NCBI RefSeq assembly: GCF_009905615.1
Contig: NZ_JAAAKW010000020.1
Coordinates: 1 to 64,000 of the forward strand
Length of the DNA stretch: 64,000 bases
Source of the DNA: Pseudomonas sp. SLFW
Lineage (GTDB): Bacteria; Pseudomonadota; Gammaproteobacteria; Pseudomonadales; Pseudomonadaceae
Direction of reading: 5' to 3'
In this document: one piece after another, positions 43,492 to 51,491 of the stretch
Layout: each line of letters starts with the position of its first letter
Numbering within the stretch: the stretch's first letter is position 1
The notes under the pieces: model-generated
Seen by the model: only the letters and a program-made list of their open reading frames with translations
Databases searched by the model: none
Told to the model about the DNA's origin: nothing
Translations under genes and position numbers: made by a program

Positions 43492-43593
43492 GCGTCGAGC
43501 GTCGAGCGTCGAGCGGCAAGCTGCAAGCTGCAAGAGAAAAGCCTGTGCGCGTTGGCTTCACGCTCGCAGCTTTTAGCTTGCAGCTCGCCGCTC
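43492..43593. repeat. Tandem GCGTCGA repeats and long imperfect hairpin before the AraC gene
   Basis: Three tandem GCGTCGA units (43492-43512) run into GAGCGGCAAGCTGCAAGCTG, which forms an imperfect inverted repeat with 43562-43593 (CTCGCAGC...CAGCTCGCCGCTC). Built from AAGCTGC-type units also seen at 60480-60515. It could terminate the FAH transcript or be a dispersed repeat. Confidence 0.65.
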
Positions 43594-43633
43594 AAAACTT
43601 GTAGCTTGAGCCTTTTTTCCGGGCTTCATTTCG

Positions 43634-44545
43634 ATGGCGAACACCCCCCGCATTCAGACCTACGGCATGCAACAGCGCAGCGACCGCATGGATTTTTACA
43701 TTCGTGACAAGTCCGCTCGCCCGGCGCTGACGTCGCCCCATCGTCACGAATACTTTCAGATCCAGATCAACCTCGGCGGCGACACCGTGCAACATATCGG
43801 TGGCGCGATCCGGCCGTTCCCGCGCAACACCCTGGCGTTCATCCTGCCCCATCGTCTGCACGTGATTCCGCATCCCGAAGACGGCAACTTCGTGCTGATC
43901 AATTTCTCTCAGGAATTCCTGCTGCAACGTCTGCACTGCGACCCGATGGACCTTGAAGACGTGCCGCTGACCGAGGCACCTGAACTGGCGCCATTCCGGT
44001 TTCAGGAGCACCTGGATTTCATCCTCGACGACACACAGTTCGCCGAGGTGACGACGTTGCTCATGCAGATGCGCGAAGCCGATCAGACGAGGAAACTGGG
44101 TTCGGGGTCGGTGTTGCGGGGGTATCTGCTGCAGTTGATAGGCGAGGTCTGCAACCTGTTCGAGGCCGAGTTGCTGGCGCTGTCGGCGAACAAGGCCGAG
44201 CGAAGAGGGCGGCGTGATGCGATGGGGCGGGTGATGGATTACATTCGCGATCACATTGCCGATCCGGCGATGACCCTGACCGACGCAGCGGCTGCGGCGT
44301 TTCTTTCGCCCAACTACCTGACCCACCTGCTGCGCAAGGAAACCGGCAGCACGTTTTCCGAGCTGGTGCTGGAGCGGCGCATGCGTCTGGCCCGTACGCA
44401 TTTGATGAACAGCAACAAACCCCTGAGCCACATTGCCGAGATTTGCGGGTTTGCCGATGAGGCGTATTTCTCGCGGCGGTTTCGCAAGGCCCATGGTGTC
44501 CCGCCGGGGCAGTTCCGGCGGGAGCACAATGGATTGTCGGCGTAG
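43634..44545 (+). CDS. AraC family transcriptional regulator
   Basis: 303-aa regulator. The N-terminal cupin-like sensing domain is marked by SPHRHEYFQIQINLGGD. The C-terminal double helix-turn-helix (about residues 200-300) is marked by LTDAAAAAFLSPNYLTHLLRK and HIAEICGFADEAYFSRRFRKAHG. Same strand as the 2-hydroxyacid dehydrogenase-SDR-FAH genes and convergent with the GntP permease. It likely controls the enzyme genes upstream, by position only. A REP pair follows. Confidence 0.9.
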   Translation: MANTPRIQTYGMQQRSDRMDFYIRDKSARPALTSPHRHEYFQIQINLGGDTVQHIGGAIRPFPRNTLAFILPHRLHVIPHPEDGNFVLINFSQEFLLQRLHCDPMDLEDVPLTEAPELAPFRFQEHLDFILDDTQFAEVTTLLMQMREADQTRKLGSGSVLRGYLLQLIGEVCNLFEAELLALSANKAERRGRRDAMGRVMDYIRDHIADPAMTLTDAAAAAFLSPNYLTHLLRKETGSTFSELVLERRMRLARTHLMNSNKPLSHIAEICGFADEAYFSRRFRKAHGVPPGQFRREHNGLSA

Positions 44546-44552
44546 CGCGGAT

Positions 44553-44646
44553 TCTGTAGGAGCGAATTCATTCGCGAAGCGGCCGTGCAGCCCATGCACC
44601 TTTATCGGCTGTGCCATTTTTCGCGAATGAATTCGCTCCCACAGAG
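44553..44646. repeat. REP pair (GAATTCATTCGCGAA type)
   Basis: Inverted CTGTAGGAGCGAATTCATTC and GCGAATGAATTCGCTCCCAC cores between the converging AraC and GntP genes. Confidence 0.85.
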
Positions 44647-44684
44647 ATCGGGGATCGCCGCTGGAACCGGGGCGGTCCCTTGGA

Positions 44685-46076
44685 TCAAACCAACCCTGTC
44701 GCGTAATACACGCCAATCACGAAGAACGCCGCCAGCACTTTGAAAATGGTCATGCCGAAGATGTCCTTGTAGGCCTCGCGGTGGGTCAGGCCGGTGACCG
44801 CGAGCAGGGTGATGACCGCGCCGTTGTGCGGCAGGGTGTCCATACCCCCGGCGGCCATCGAGGCAACGCGGTGCATCACTTCCATCGGGATGTGCGCGGC
44901 ATTGGCGGCGGCAATGAAGGTGTCCGACATGGCCGCGAGCGCGATGCTCATCCCTCCGGAAGACGAACCGGTGATCCCCGCCAGAATGTTGATGGTGATT
45001 GCCTGATTCAACAGCGGGTTGGGGATTGCCTTCAGCCCGTCGACCACCACCAGAAACCCCGGCAACGCCGCGATCACCGCGCCAAAACCGTATTCCGATG
45101 CCGTGTTCAACGTCGCCAGCATTGCGCCGCCCACGGCCGTCTTGCTCCCATCGGCCAGTTTGCTGGCGACAGTGCGAAAGGAGAACACCAGCACGGTAAT
45201 GATGCCCACGAGCAACGCCGCCTGCACCGCCCAGATCGCGGTCAGCTTGGCGACGTCGGTCTGGATCGGCGCCTTGAGGCCCGGCAGGTGAATACCGTAC
45301 GAACCGCCGTACCAGCCCGGAATCCATTTCGTGAACAGCAGGTTCATGACGCCCACGAGGATCAGCGGCAGCAGGGCGATCAGCGGGTGGGGCAGTTTGA
45401 TCTGCTCCGGGGTTTCCGGCTCATTGCGCAGGTTGGTCCCGTAACCCTCACCGGCCCGGGCGGCCTTACGACGCTGGTATTCCAGATAGACGATGCCGCA
45501 GACCAACACGAACAGCGAACCCAACACGCCCAGCCACGGTGCGGCCCAGGAGTTGGTGCCAAAGAAGGTCGTCGGAATGATGTTCTGGATTTGCGGGGTG
45601 CCGGGCATGGCGTCCATGGTGAAGGTGAACGCACCCAGCGCGATGGTCGCGGGCATCAGGCGCTTCGGGATATTGCCCTGGCGGAACATCTCGGCCGCGA
45701 ACGGGTAGACCGCGAAGACCACCACAAACAGCGACACACCGCCGTAGGTGAGCAAGGCGCAGACCAGCACGATCACCAGAATCACCTGGCTGCTCCCCAG
45801 CAACCCGATGACTGCCTGGACAATAGCGCGGGAAAAACCCGACAGTTCGATCAGCTTGCCGAACACCGCGCCGAGGAGAAAGACCGGAAAGTACAGCTTG
45901 ATAAAGCCGACCATCTTGTCCATGAACAGGTCACTGAACACCGGCGCCACGGCGGTCGGATCGGTCAGCAGCACAGCGCCAAGGGCGGCCAGTGGGGCGA
46001 AGATAATAACGCTGTAACCCCGATACGCAGCCAGCATCAGAACGCACAACGCCAGAACGGCGATGACAACACTCAT
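44685..46076 (-). CDS. GntP family organic-acid permease
   Basis: Membrane symporter of 463 aa with about twelve to fourteen hydrophobic segments. The GntP family pattern is seen in FPVFLLGAVFGKLIELSGF, GAFTFTMDAMPGTPQIQN and GITGSSSGGMSIALAAM. Family members import gluconate and related hydroxy acids. It follows the HisD-like dehydrogenase gene by 147 bp on the same strand, both behind the divergent LacI regulator, so it probably imports that enzyme's substrate. A second, only distantly similar GntP lies at 56805-58175. Confidence 0.88.
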   Translation of the reverse strand: MSVVIAVLALCVLMLAAYRGYSVIIFAPLAALGAVLLTDPTAVAPVFSDLFMDKMVGFIKLYFPVFLLGAVFGKLIELSGFSRAIVQAVIGLLGSSQVILVIVLVCALLTYGGVSLFVVVFAVYPFAAEMFRQGNIPKRLMPATIALGAFTFTMDAMPGTPQIQNIIPTTFFGTNSWAAPWLGVLGSLFVLVCGIVYLEYQRRKAARAGEGYGTNLRNEPETPEQIKLPHPLIALLPLILVGVMNLLFTKWIPGWYGGSYGIHLPGLKAPIQTDVAKLTAIWAVQAALLVGIITVLVFSFRTVASKLADGSKTAVGGAMLATLNTASEYGFGAVIAALPGFLVVVDGLKAIPNPLLNQAITINILAGITGSSSGGMSIALAAMSDTFIAAANAAHIPMEVMHRVASMAAGGMDTLPHNGAVITLLAVTGLTHREAYKDIFGMTIFKVLAAFFVIGVYYATGLV

Positions 46077-46168
46077 GAGTCAATCCTTAAAAGCGGCACA
46101 GCGAACCGCCACCCGGCCTGGACAGGCGAGGTGTGGTCCGCAGTGGATGTGATTGTTTTTATTGTTCA

Positions 46169-46195
46169 GGCGAGCGGTCGTGCGCTCGCCTTTTT
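46169..46195. terminator. Hairpin with T-tract in the gap between the HisD-like and GntP genes
   Basis: GGCGAGCG pairs with CGCTCGCC across five bases and is followed on the plus strand by TTTTT. The neighbouring genes lie on the minus strand, for which the T-run is missing. On the minus strand it may act as a processing or attenuation hairpin reducing permease expression. No plus-strand gene ends here. Confidence 0.5.
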
Positions 46196-46223
46196 CCGCA
46201 AAAAGCCAACTGGAGCGTGACGC

Positions 46224-47531
46224 TTATTGGGCGGCACCGGCGTAGGGCACGTCCTTGTGGCCATAACGGCGCACGCGGATGTTGGCCTGTTCCCCGTGAC
46301 CGGCGAAGCCTTCCAGCGCACACAGGCGCGAGCAGTATTCGCCGACCATCGCTGAAGCCTCGTCGGTGAGGACTTTCTGATAAGTGCAGGTTTTGATGAA
46401 CTTTCCGACCCACAGACCACCGGTGTAACGCGCGGCTTTCTTGGTGGGCAGGGTGTGGTTGGTGCCGATGACCTTGTCGCCGAACGACACGTTGGTGCGC
46501 GGACCGAGGAACAGTGCGCCGAAGTTGCGCATGTTCTTGAGGAAGTAATCCGGGTCCTTGGTCATCACTTGCACGTGTTCGAAGGCCAGGTCGTTAGCGA
46601 TGGCCAGCATTTCCGCTTCGTCCTCGGCGACGATCACTTCGCCGAAGCTTTCCCAGGCGCGACGGGCGATGTCGGCGGTCGGCAGAATTTTCAGCAGGCG
46701 CTCGACTTCGGCCATGGTCTCGCGGGCGAGTTTTTCCGAGGTGGTCAGCAGGATGGCCGGGGAGTCCGGACCGTGCTCGGCCTGGCCCAGCAAGTCGGTG
46801 GCGCACAGTTCGCCGTCGACGGTTTCGTCCGCGATCACCAGGGTTTCGGTCGGGCCTGCGAACAGGTCGATGCCCACGCGACCGAACAGCTGGCGCTTGG
46901 CTTCGGCAACGAACGCGTTGCCCGGACCGACCAGCATGTCCACTTGCGCGATGGACTTGGTGCCCAGTGCCATGGCGCCGATGGCCTGAATACCGCCCAG
47001 GCAGTAAATCTCGTTGGCACCGGCCATGTGCTGCGCGGCGACGATGGCAGGCGCCGGTTTGCCGTGGAAGGGCGGGGCGCAGGTGATGATGCGCGGCACA
47101 CCGGCGACTTTCGCGGTGATCACCGACATGTGCGCCGATGCCAGCAGCGGGTATTTGCCTCCGGGCACGTAGCAGCCTGCGGCGTTCACTGGAATGTGTT
47201 TGTGGCCGAGGATGACCCCCGGCAGGGTTTCGACTTCAACGTCGACCATGGAATTGCGCTGGTGCTGGGCGAAGTTGCGCACCTGGGTCTGGGCGAATTC
47301 GATGTCCTTGAGGTCACGGTCGCTGAGCTGATCGAGACAGGCCTGGATTTCAGCATCCGTGAGGCGGTAGTCCTCGCGGTCCATCTTGTCGAAACGGATT
47401 GCCAATTCACGCACGGCGGCGTCGCCACGTGCTTCGATGTCGGCCAGCAGATTTTCAACGGTATCGCGGACTTCACGGGCAGCGGATTTGATGACTTCTG
47501 CTTCGGCGCCTTGTTTAAGCCACTTAGCCAC
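46224..47531 (-). CDS. Histidinol-dehydrogenase-family enzyme (HpsN-like), probably catabolic
   Basis: Zinc-dependent NAD alcohol dehydrogenase fold of 435 aa. It carries the HisD-family segments GCYVPGGKYPLLASAHM, VGPGNAFVAEAKRQLFG and the zinc ligands in GQAEHGPDSPAILL and EGFAGHGEQANIRVRRYG. The divergence from biosynthetic HisD and the LacI/GntP neighbourhood make histidine synthesis unlikely. Relatives such as HpsN oxidise 2,3-dihydroxypropane-1-sulfonate. The start is GTG at 47531, preceded by GGAGAACACC; the upstream extension to 47576 lacks a site and runs into the operator. Substrate unknown: a sulfonate, sugar acid or polyol. Confidence 0.82.
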   Translation of the reverse strand: MAKWLKQGAEAEVIKSAAREVRDTVENLLADIEARGDAAVRELAIRFDKMDREDYRLTDAEIQACLDQLSDRDLKDIEFAQTQVRNFAQHQRNSMVDVEVETLPGVILGHKHIPVNAAGCYVPGGKYPLLASAHMSVITAKVAGVPRIITCAPPFHGKPAPAIVAAQHMAGANEIYCLGGIQAIGAMALGTKSIAQVDMLVGPGNAFVAEAKRQLFGRVGIDLFAGPTETLVIADETVDGELCATDLLGQAEHGPDSPAILLTTSEKLARETMAEVERLLKILPTADIARRAWESFGEVIVAEDEAEMLAIANDLAFEHVQVMTKDPDYFLKNMRNFGALFLGPRTNVSFGDKVIGTNHTLPTKKAARYTGGLWVGKFIKTCTYQKVLTDEASAMVGEYCSRLCALEGFAGHGEQANIRVRRYGHKDVPYAGAAQ

Positions 47532-47548
47532 GGTGTTCTCCTTCGAGA

Positions 47549-47556
47549 TTGTTCTT
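47549..47556 (-). promoter_or_regulatory. A-rich Hfq/Crc-type motif before the HisD-like gene
   Basis: On the minus strand the leader reads AAGAACAA, an AAnAAnAA match, between the transcription start region and the GGAG site of the HisD-like gene. Confidence 0.45.
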
Positions 47557-47570
47557 ATGGGTCTGAAGAT

Positions 47571-47622
47571 TTGCATACGTATGCAATGGCTTGATCTTAA
47601 TCCAGGATTTTTCAGGTTGCAA
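47571..47622 (-). promoter_or_regulatory. Promoter and perfect 16-bp palindromic operator of the HisD-like/GntP operon
   Basis: On the minus strand, TTGCAA (47617-47622) and TAAGAT (47594-47599) are exactly 17 bp apart, a good sigma-70 promoter. The perfect palindrome TTGCATACGTATGCAA (47571-47586) begins seven bases downstream of the -10 box and thus covers the expected transcription start. A CG-centred palindrome at this place is the usual operator of a LacI-family repressor, and such a gene starts 130 bp away in the opposite direction. Confidence 0.8.
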
Positions 47623-47715
47623 ACCCCTCAAGCCGAATGGGCGCGAATTTCAGCGCGGGATGTGACATAAGCGATTGGCAGGTATCATCATTTTTTTTTC
47701 GGCGGTCGAAACGAT

Positions 47716-48780
47716 ATGTCAGACAACACGGAGCGGGGACGGCGTCCGGTGACGGCCCATGACGTGGCCAGGCAGGCGGGGGTTTCCCAGTCGGCGGTGT
47801 CGCGCACGTTCACCAAAGGCGCCAGTGTGTCGCCCGACACCCGGCGCAAGGTCGAAGAGGCCGCAGCGCTGCTGGGCTATCGCCCCAATCTGGTGGCGCG
47901 CTCGCTGATCACCCGACGCTCCAACCTCATCGGCGTGGCCATTCCGGGCATGGCCAACCCGTTTTATGCGCGGGTGCTCGAATCCCTTTCAGCGGCTTTC
48001 GAAGGCTTGGGCTATCGCATTCTGTTGTTTTCCATGGCCAACAACGAAGACTCCGACCCGGTGCTGGAAGAAATCCTGCGCTATCAGGTCGACGGTCTGG
48101 TGCTGGTGTCGGCGAGCCTGTCGTCGCATTTTGCCGAGGAGTGCCGCACTATCGGACTGCCCGTGGTGCTGTTCAACCGCACCAATGGCAGCACCTCTGT
48201 CTCCAGCGTGACCAGCGACAACCTCACCGGCAGTCGCACCATCGCGCAGTTTCTGGTGGCGGCCGGGCATGAGCGATTGGCGTTCATCGCGGGCAAGGAA
48301 AGCTCTTCGACCAACCGTGACCGTGAGGCGGGTTTCAGCGGCTATCTGACGTCGCAAGGGCTGCCGCCGCCGTTGCGTGAAGTGGGGGAATACACCTTCG
48401 AAGGCGCCATGGCCGCGACCCGCCGGTTGCTGAGCCTCGATGCGCCGCCCGATGCGATTTTCTGCGCCAACGACCTGATGGCGCTGGCCGCGATCAACGT
48501 GTGCCATGAGCGCGGGGTGAGACCGGGCAGCGACGTCTCCATCGTCGGGTTCGACGATTTGCCGCAAGGGCAGTGGCCCATCTTCGGTCTGACCACGTTC
48601 GAACAGCCCATGACCGAAATGATCGGCCGCGCGGTGAACATCATCTGCGCGCAACTGGCCGATCCGAACACCTCGGCGATTCAGGAGATTCTGCCGGGGC
48701 GAATGATCGTACGCGACACGGCGCGAATTCCCGCAACGGGCATGCTGGAGATCAATGGCGAGCGGATCTGGGAGCCCTGA
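47716..48780 (+). CDS. LacI family transcriptional repressor
   Basis: 354 aa. The N-terminal LacI helix-turn-helix (VTAHDVARQAGVSQSAVSRTF, about residues 12-31) and the hinge helix with LVARSL are typical. The sugar-binding core (about 75-340) has VDGLVLVSASL and CANDLMALAAINVC. Divergent from the HisD-like/GntP operon, whose promoter is overlapped by a palindrome. Probably the repressor of that operon and released by its substrate or an early intermediate. Confidence 0.92.
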   Translation: MSDNTERGRRPVTAHDVARQAGVSQSAVSRTFTKGASVSPDTRRKVEEAAALLGYRPNLVARSLITRRSNLIGVAIPGMANPFYARVLESLSAAFEGLGYRILLFSMANNEDSDPVLEEILRYQVDGLVLVSASLSSHFAEECRTIGLPVVLFNRTNGSTSVSSVTSDNLTGSRTIAQFLVAAGHERLAFIAGKESSSTNRDREAGFSGYLTSQGLPPPLREVGEYTFEGAMAATRRLLSLDAPPDAIFCANDLMALAAINVCHERGVRPGSDVSIVGFDDLPQGQWPIFGLTTFEQPMTEMIGRAVNIICAQLADPNTSAIQEILPGRMIVRDTARIPATGMLEINGERIWEP

Positions 48781-48795
48781 CGCGTGTCAGCGGCA

Positions 48796-49659
48796 TCAGG
48801 CTTTCAAGGCCCGCGTCAGTTCGTTGAACAGCGCCGACACCGAACGCAGTGCCCGGCAATCCGGCCGGGTCAGCAGCCAGAGCCCGGTGTCGTAGCCTTC
48901 CAACGGTTCGCCCAACGGTCGCCATTCCCCTTCGCGCAACATGAAATCCGGCAACGCGGCGACGCCCATTCCCGCCCGTACCAACTGCGCGACGGCGAGC
49001 ATCGAGCTGCATCGATAGGCCACATTCACCCCCGGAAACTGCTGACGCCTCCACGCAACGGTGGGGTGGTCGGGCAGGAAGTCATCGGGGGCAACCCAGT
49101 CCATCCTCTCCCACTCGACCTCGCCGCACCGTTGCACATACGCCTCGCTGGCGCACACCTGATACGACACCGTGCCCAGCCGCGTGCCCACCAGATGTTC
49201 CGGTGGCGTGTTGGTCAGGCGCAAGGCGATGTCAGCGTCTCGACGGCTGAGGTTGGCGAAGGCGCTGGAGGTGTTGAGCTCCAGCTTCAGGCCGGGGTAA
49301 TCGGGCATGAACTGCCGAAGCGCCGGGAGCAGCAGGTCTTGCAACACGGCCTCGGTGCAGGTCAGGCGCACGGTGCCGCTGACAATCTGCTGGCCCTGTT
49401 CAAGGCTGATTTGCGCCAGTGCCAACGCTTGCTCAGCACTTTCGGCCTGTTGCGCCAAGTGCATCGCGGCGTCGGTGGGCCGATACCCCGAGCGGCTTTT
49501 TTCGAACAGCGACGTACCCACCGAGGCCTCCAGCCTGCGCACGGAACGGAACACGGTCGAGACGTCCACTTTCAGCAATTCGGCCGCTCTGGGCAGGGTC
49601 TTGCCGCGCACCAGGGCGAGGATCAGCACCAGGTCCCCGTGGTTGATTCGGTATTGCAT
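48796..49659 (-). CDS. LysR family transcriptional regulator
   Basis: 287 aa. The N-terminal winged helix (LVLILALVRGKTLPRAAELLKVDVSTVFRSVRRLEASVG) uses ST-V-FRS instead of the usual S-alternate recognition-helix pattern, but it is a clear LysR domain. The effector domain follows from about residue 90. The start MQYRINHG (49659) fits; a longer frame upstream overlaps the divergent gene. Divergent from the CTP-synthase-like amidotransferase gene (105 bp apart), which is its likely target. Confidence 0.85.
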   Translation of the reverse strand: MQYRINHGDLVLILALVRGKTLPRAAELLKVDVSTVFRSVRRLEASVGTSLFEKSRSGYRPTDAAMHLAQQAESAEQALALAQISLEQGQQIVSGTVRLTCTEAVLQDLLLPALRQFMPDYPGLKLELNTSSAFANLSRRDADIALRLTNTPPEHLVGTRLGTVSYQVCASEAYVQRCGEVEWERMDWVAPDDFLPDHPTVAWRRQQFPGVNVAYRCSSMLAVAQLVRAGMGVAALPDFMLREGEWRPLGEPLEGYDTGLWLLTRPDCRALRSVSALFNELTRALKA

Positions 49660-49763
49660 TGCTGCATTGATCACTTGTCGGGACGCCAATGTTGATTGCA
49701 CGACGGCAAGCTTATAGTCAGCGCCGGACTGACCGCAAAGCGTTTCGATATCAGGGAGCACGC

Positions 49764-50468
49764 ATGAAACAGAAGCACAGCATTCGCATCGCATTGGTGG
49801 GGGATTACGACGTGAGCGTGCCCGCGCATCAGGCGATTCCCGTGGCACTGGACCGGGTGGCGGGGGAGACCGGCATTGTCGTCGAAGGCCAATGGGTGCC
49901 CACGCCGGACGTGGGAAACGGCGGAGGTTTGAAGGCATTCGATGGCGTCTGGTGCGTCCCGGCCAGCCCTTATCGCGACATGGACGGCGCGCTGACCGCG
50001 ATCCGCTTTGCCCGTGAACAGCAGGTGCCGTTTCTCGGGACCTGCGGCGGTTTCCAGCACGCTCTGCTGGAATATGCGCGCAATCACCTGGGCTGGACCA
50101 ACGCCGAACACGCGGAAACCGCGCCGGACTCTGATCAGGCCATCATCACCCCGTTGAGCTGTTCGCTGGTCGAGGCCTTTGCGCCGATTCGTCTGCTGGC
50201 TGGCTCGCGTATCGCCACAGCCTATGCCGCCGAGCAGACCCAAGAGCGTTATCGCTGCCGTTACGGGCTGCGCAAGGAGCTGGAAGCGCAGATCTTCGCC
50301 GGGCCGTTGAAGGTCAGCGGCTATGACCTCGACGAGGAAATTCGCGCCATGGAACTTGATGGGCATCCGTTTTTCGTCGCCACCCTGTTCCAGCCCGAGC
50401 GCGCGGCACTGGAAGGCAAAACGCCGCCGCTGGTGAAGGCTTTCGTGCGGGCGTGCGCGTTGAGCTGA
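49764..50468 (+). CDS. CTP-synthase C-terminal-like class I glutamine amidotransferase homologue
   Basis: 234-aa protein with a class I amidotransferase fold. The nucleophile Cys94 is in the elbow LGTCGGFQH. The conserved catalytic His of the usual YHPE motif is replaced: the sequence reads LFQPE (Gln210, Glu212). It resembles the family annotated as CTP synthase C-terminal-region-related protein, stand-alone without the synthetase domain. Its reaction is unknown; it may not be a glutaminase. Divergent LysR regulator upstream; convergent EamA gene downstream, 12 bp away. Confidence 0.8.
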   Translation: MKQKHSIRIALVGDYDVSVPAHQAIPVALDRVAGETGIVVEGQWVPTPDVGNGGGLKAFDGVWCVPASPYRDMDGALTAIRFAREQQVPFLGTCGGFQHALLEYARNHLGWTNAEHAETAPDSDQAIITPLSCSLVEAFAPIRLLAGSRIATAYAAEQTQERYRCRYGLRKELEAQIFAGPLKVSGYDLDEEIRAMELDGHPFFVATLFQPERAALEGKTPPLVKAFVRACALS

Positions 50469-50479
50469 GGGGGCAGCGT

Positions 50480-51388
50480 TTACGCGTCGGACTGCACACG
50501 CTGAGCGGCCAGTCGACGGCCGCTCTGCAACACGAACACCCCGCCCAGAATCGCCGCGATGGCCACGACGTCCAGCCCGTGCACCGGCTCGCCGGCGACA
50601 AATATGCCGATCAACAACGCGATGACGGGCGGGATGTACGTGGCCGAGGCGGCGATCACCGCGCCCAGCCGTTCGACGATGAAGTAATAGAGGATATACG
50701 CCACGCCGGTGCCAGACAGGCCCAGTCCGAGGGACACGCCGATCATGGCTTTGGGGCTGTCGGTGATGTGTTCCATGCCGGTCCGGTCGGTGACGGCCAG
50801 CAGGATCAGCAGCGCCAGGCCGATCTGATAGGTGCACAGCGCGACCGCCGAAATGTTCAGCCCGGTCAGGAAACGTTTGGCGTAGACGAACGAGCAACCG
50901 ATGCTCAACGAGCCAAGCATCATGTACATCACGCCTTTCACCGAGATTGCCGCGTCGCCGGTGGCCCATGGCCGGGCGATCAACAGCACGCCGACGAATC
51001 CCAGCAGCACGCCCAGGGTCATGCGCCCGTTAAGTTTTTCTTCCCGCAGAAACAGAAAGGCACAGCCGAAGGTGAACAGCGGAATCACCCCGCTGAGCAG
51101 GCCCGCGACGCTCGACAGCAACAGGGTCGTGCCTTCCGCGTAGAGGTAGTAGTAGACCGCTGTCGCCAGCAGCGCCATCACCAGAAAGTGATGCAGATGG
51201 CGCACGTGGCTCCAGCTCAGGGCACGGGTGGCCAAGGCGTAAACGAGGATTGGCAGGAAACCGAAGAAGGAGCGGACCAGCACGATCTGCGCGGGAGAAA
51301 TCCACTCCAACGCCCACTTCATGAACATGAAGTTGGTGCCCCAGATCAGCCCCAAGAGGGCGAAGGCGAAGTAGGCGATGTTTTTCAT
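50480..51388 (-). CDS. EamA/DMT family transporter
   Basis: Inner-membrane metabolite exporter of 302 aa with ten hydrophobic helices in two EamA repeats (ALLGLIWGTNFMFMKWALEWI in the first; GLSGTGVAYILYYFIVERLGAVIAAS in the second). Divergent from the LysR gene at 51492, which probably regulates it. Substrate unknown. Confidence 0.9.
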   Translation of the reverse strand: MKNIAYFAFALLGLIWGTNFMFMKWALEWISPAQIVLVRSFFGFLPILVYALATRALSWSHVRHLHHFLVMALLATAVYYYLYAEGTTLLLSSVAGLLSGVIPLFTFGCAFLFLREEKLNGRMTLGVLLGFVGVLLIARPWATGDAAISVKGVMYMMLGSLSIGCSFVYAKRFLTGLNISAVALCTYQIGLALLILLAVTDRTGMEHITDSPKAMIGVSLGLGLSGTGVAYILYYFIVERLGAVIAASATYIPPVIALLIGIFVAGEPVHGLDVVAIAAILGGVFVLQSGRRLAAQRVQSDA

Positions 51389-51491
51389 GGGAAGTCGGTC
51401 TGCCGCTTGATCGATGAGGTGGCGATTGTGCGCGGTGGCGTGATCCGTTACAAATCATCATCTCTATGGAATGGAATAGAAAATCTACGCC

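Noticed and set aside
46224..47531. Biosynthetic histidinol dehydrogenase (hisD)
   Set aside because: No his genes nearby; LacI and GntP neighbours and the HpsN-like sequence indicate a catabolic paralogue.
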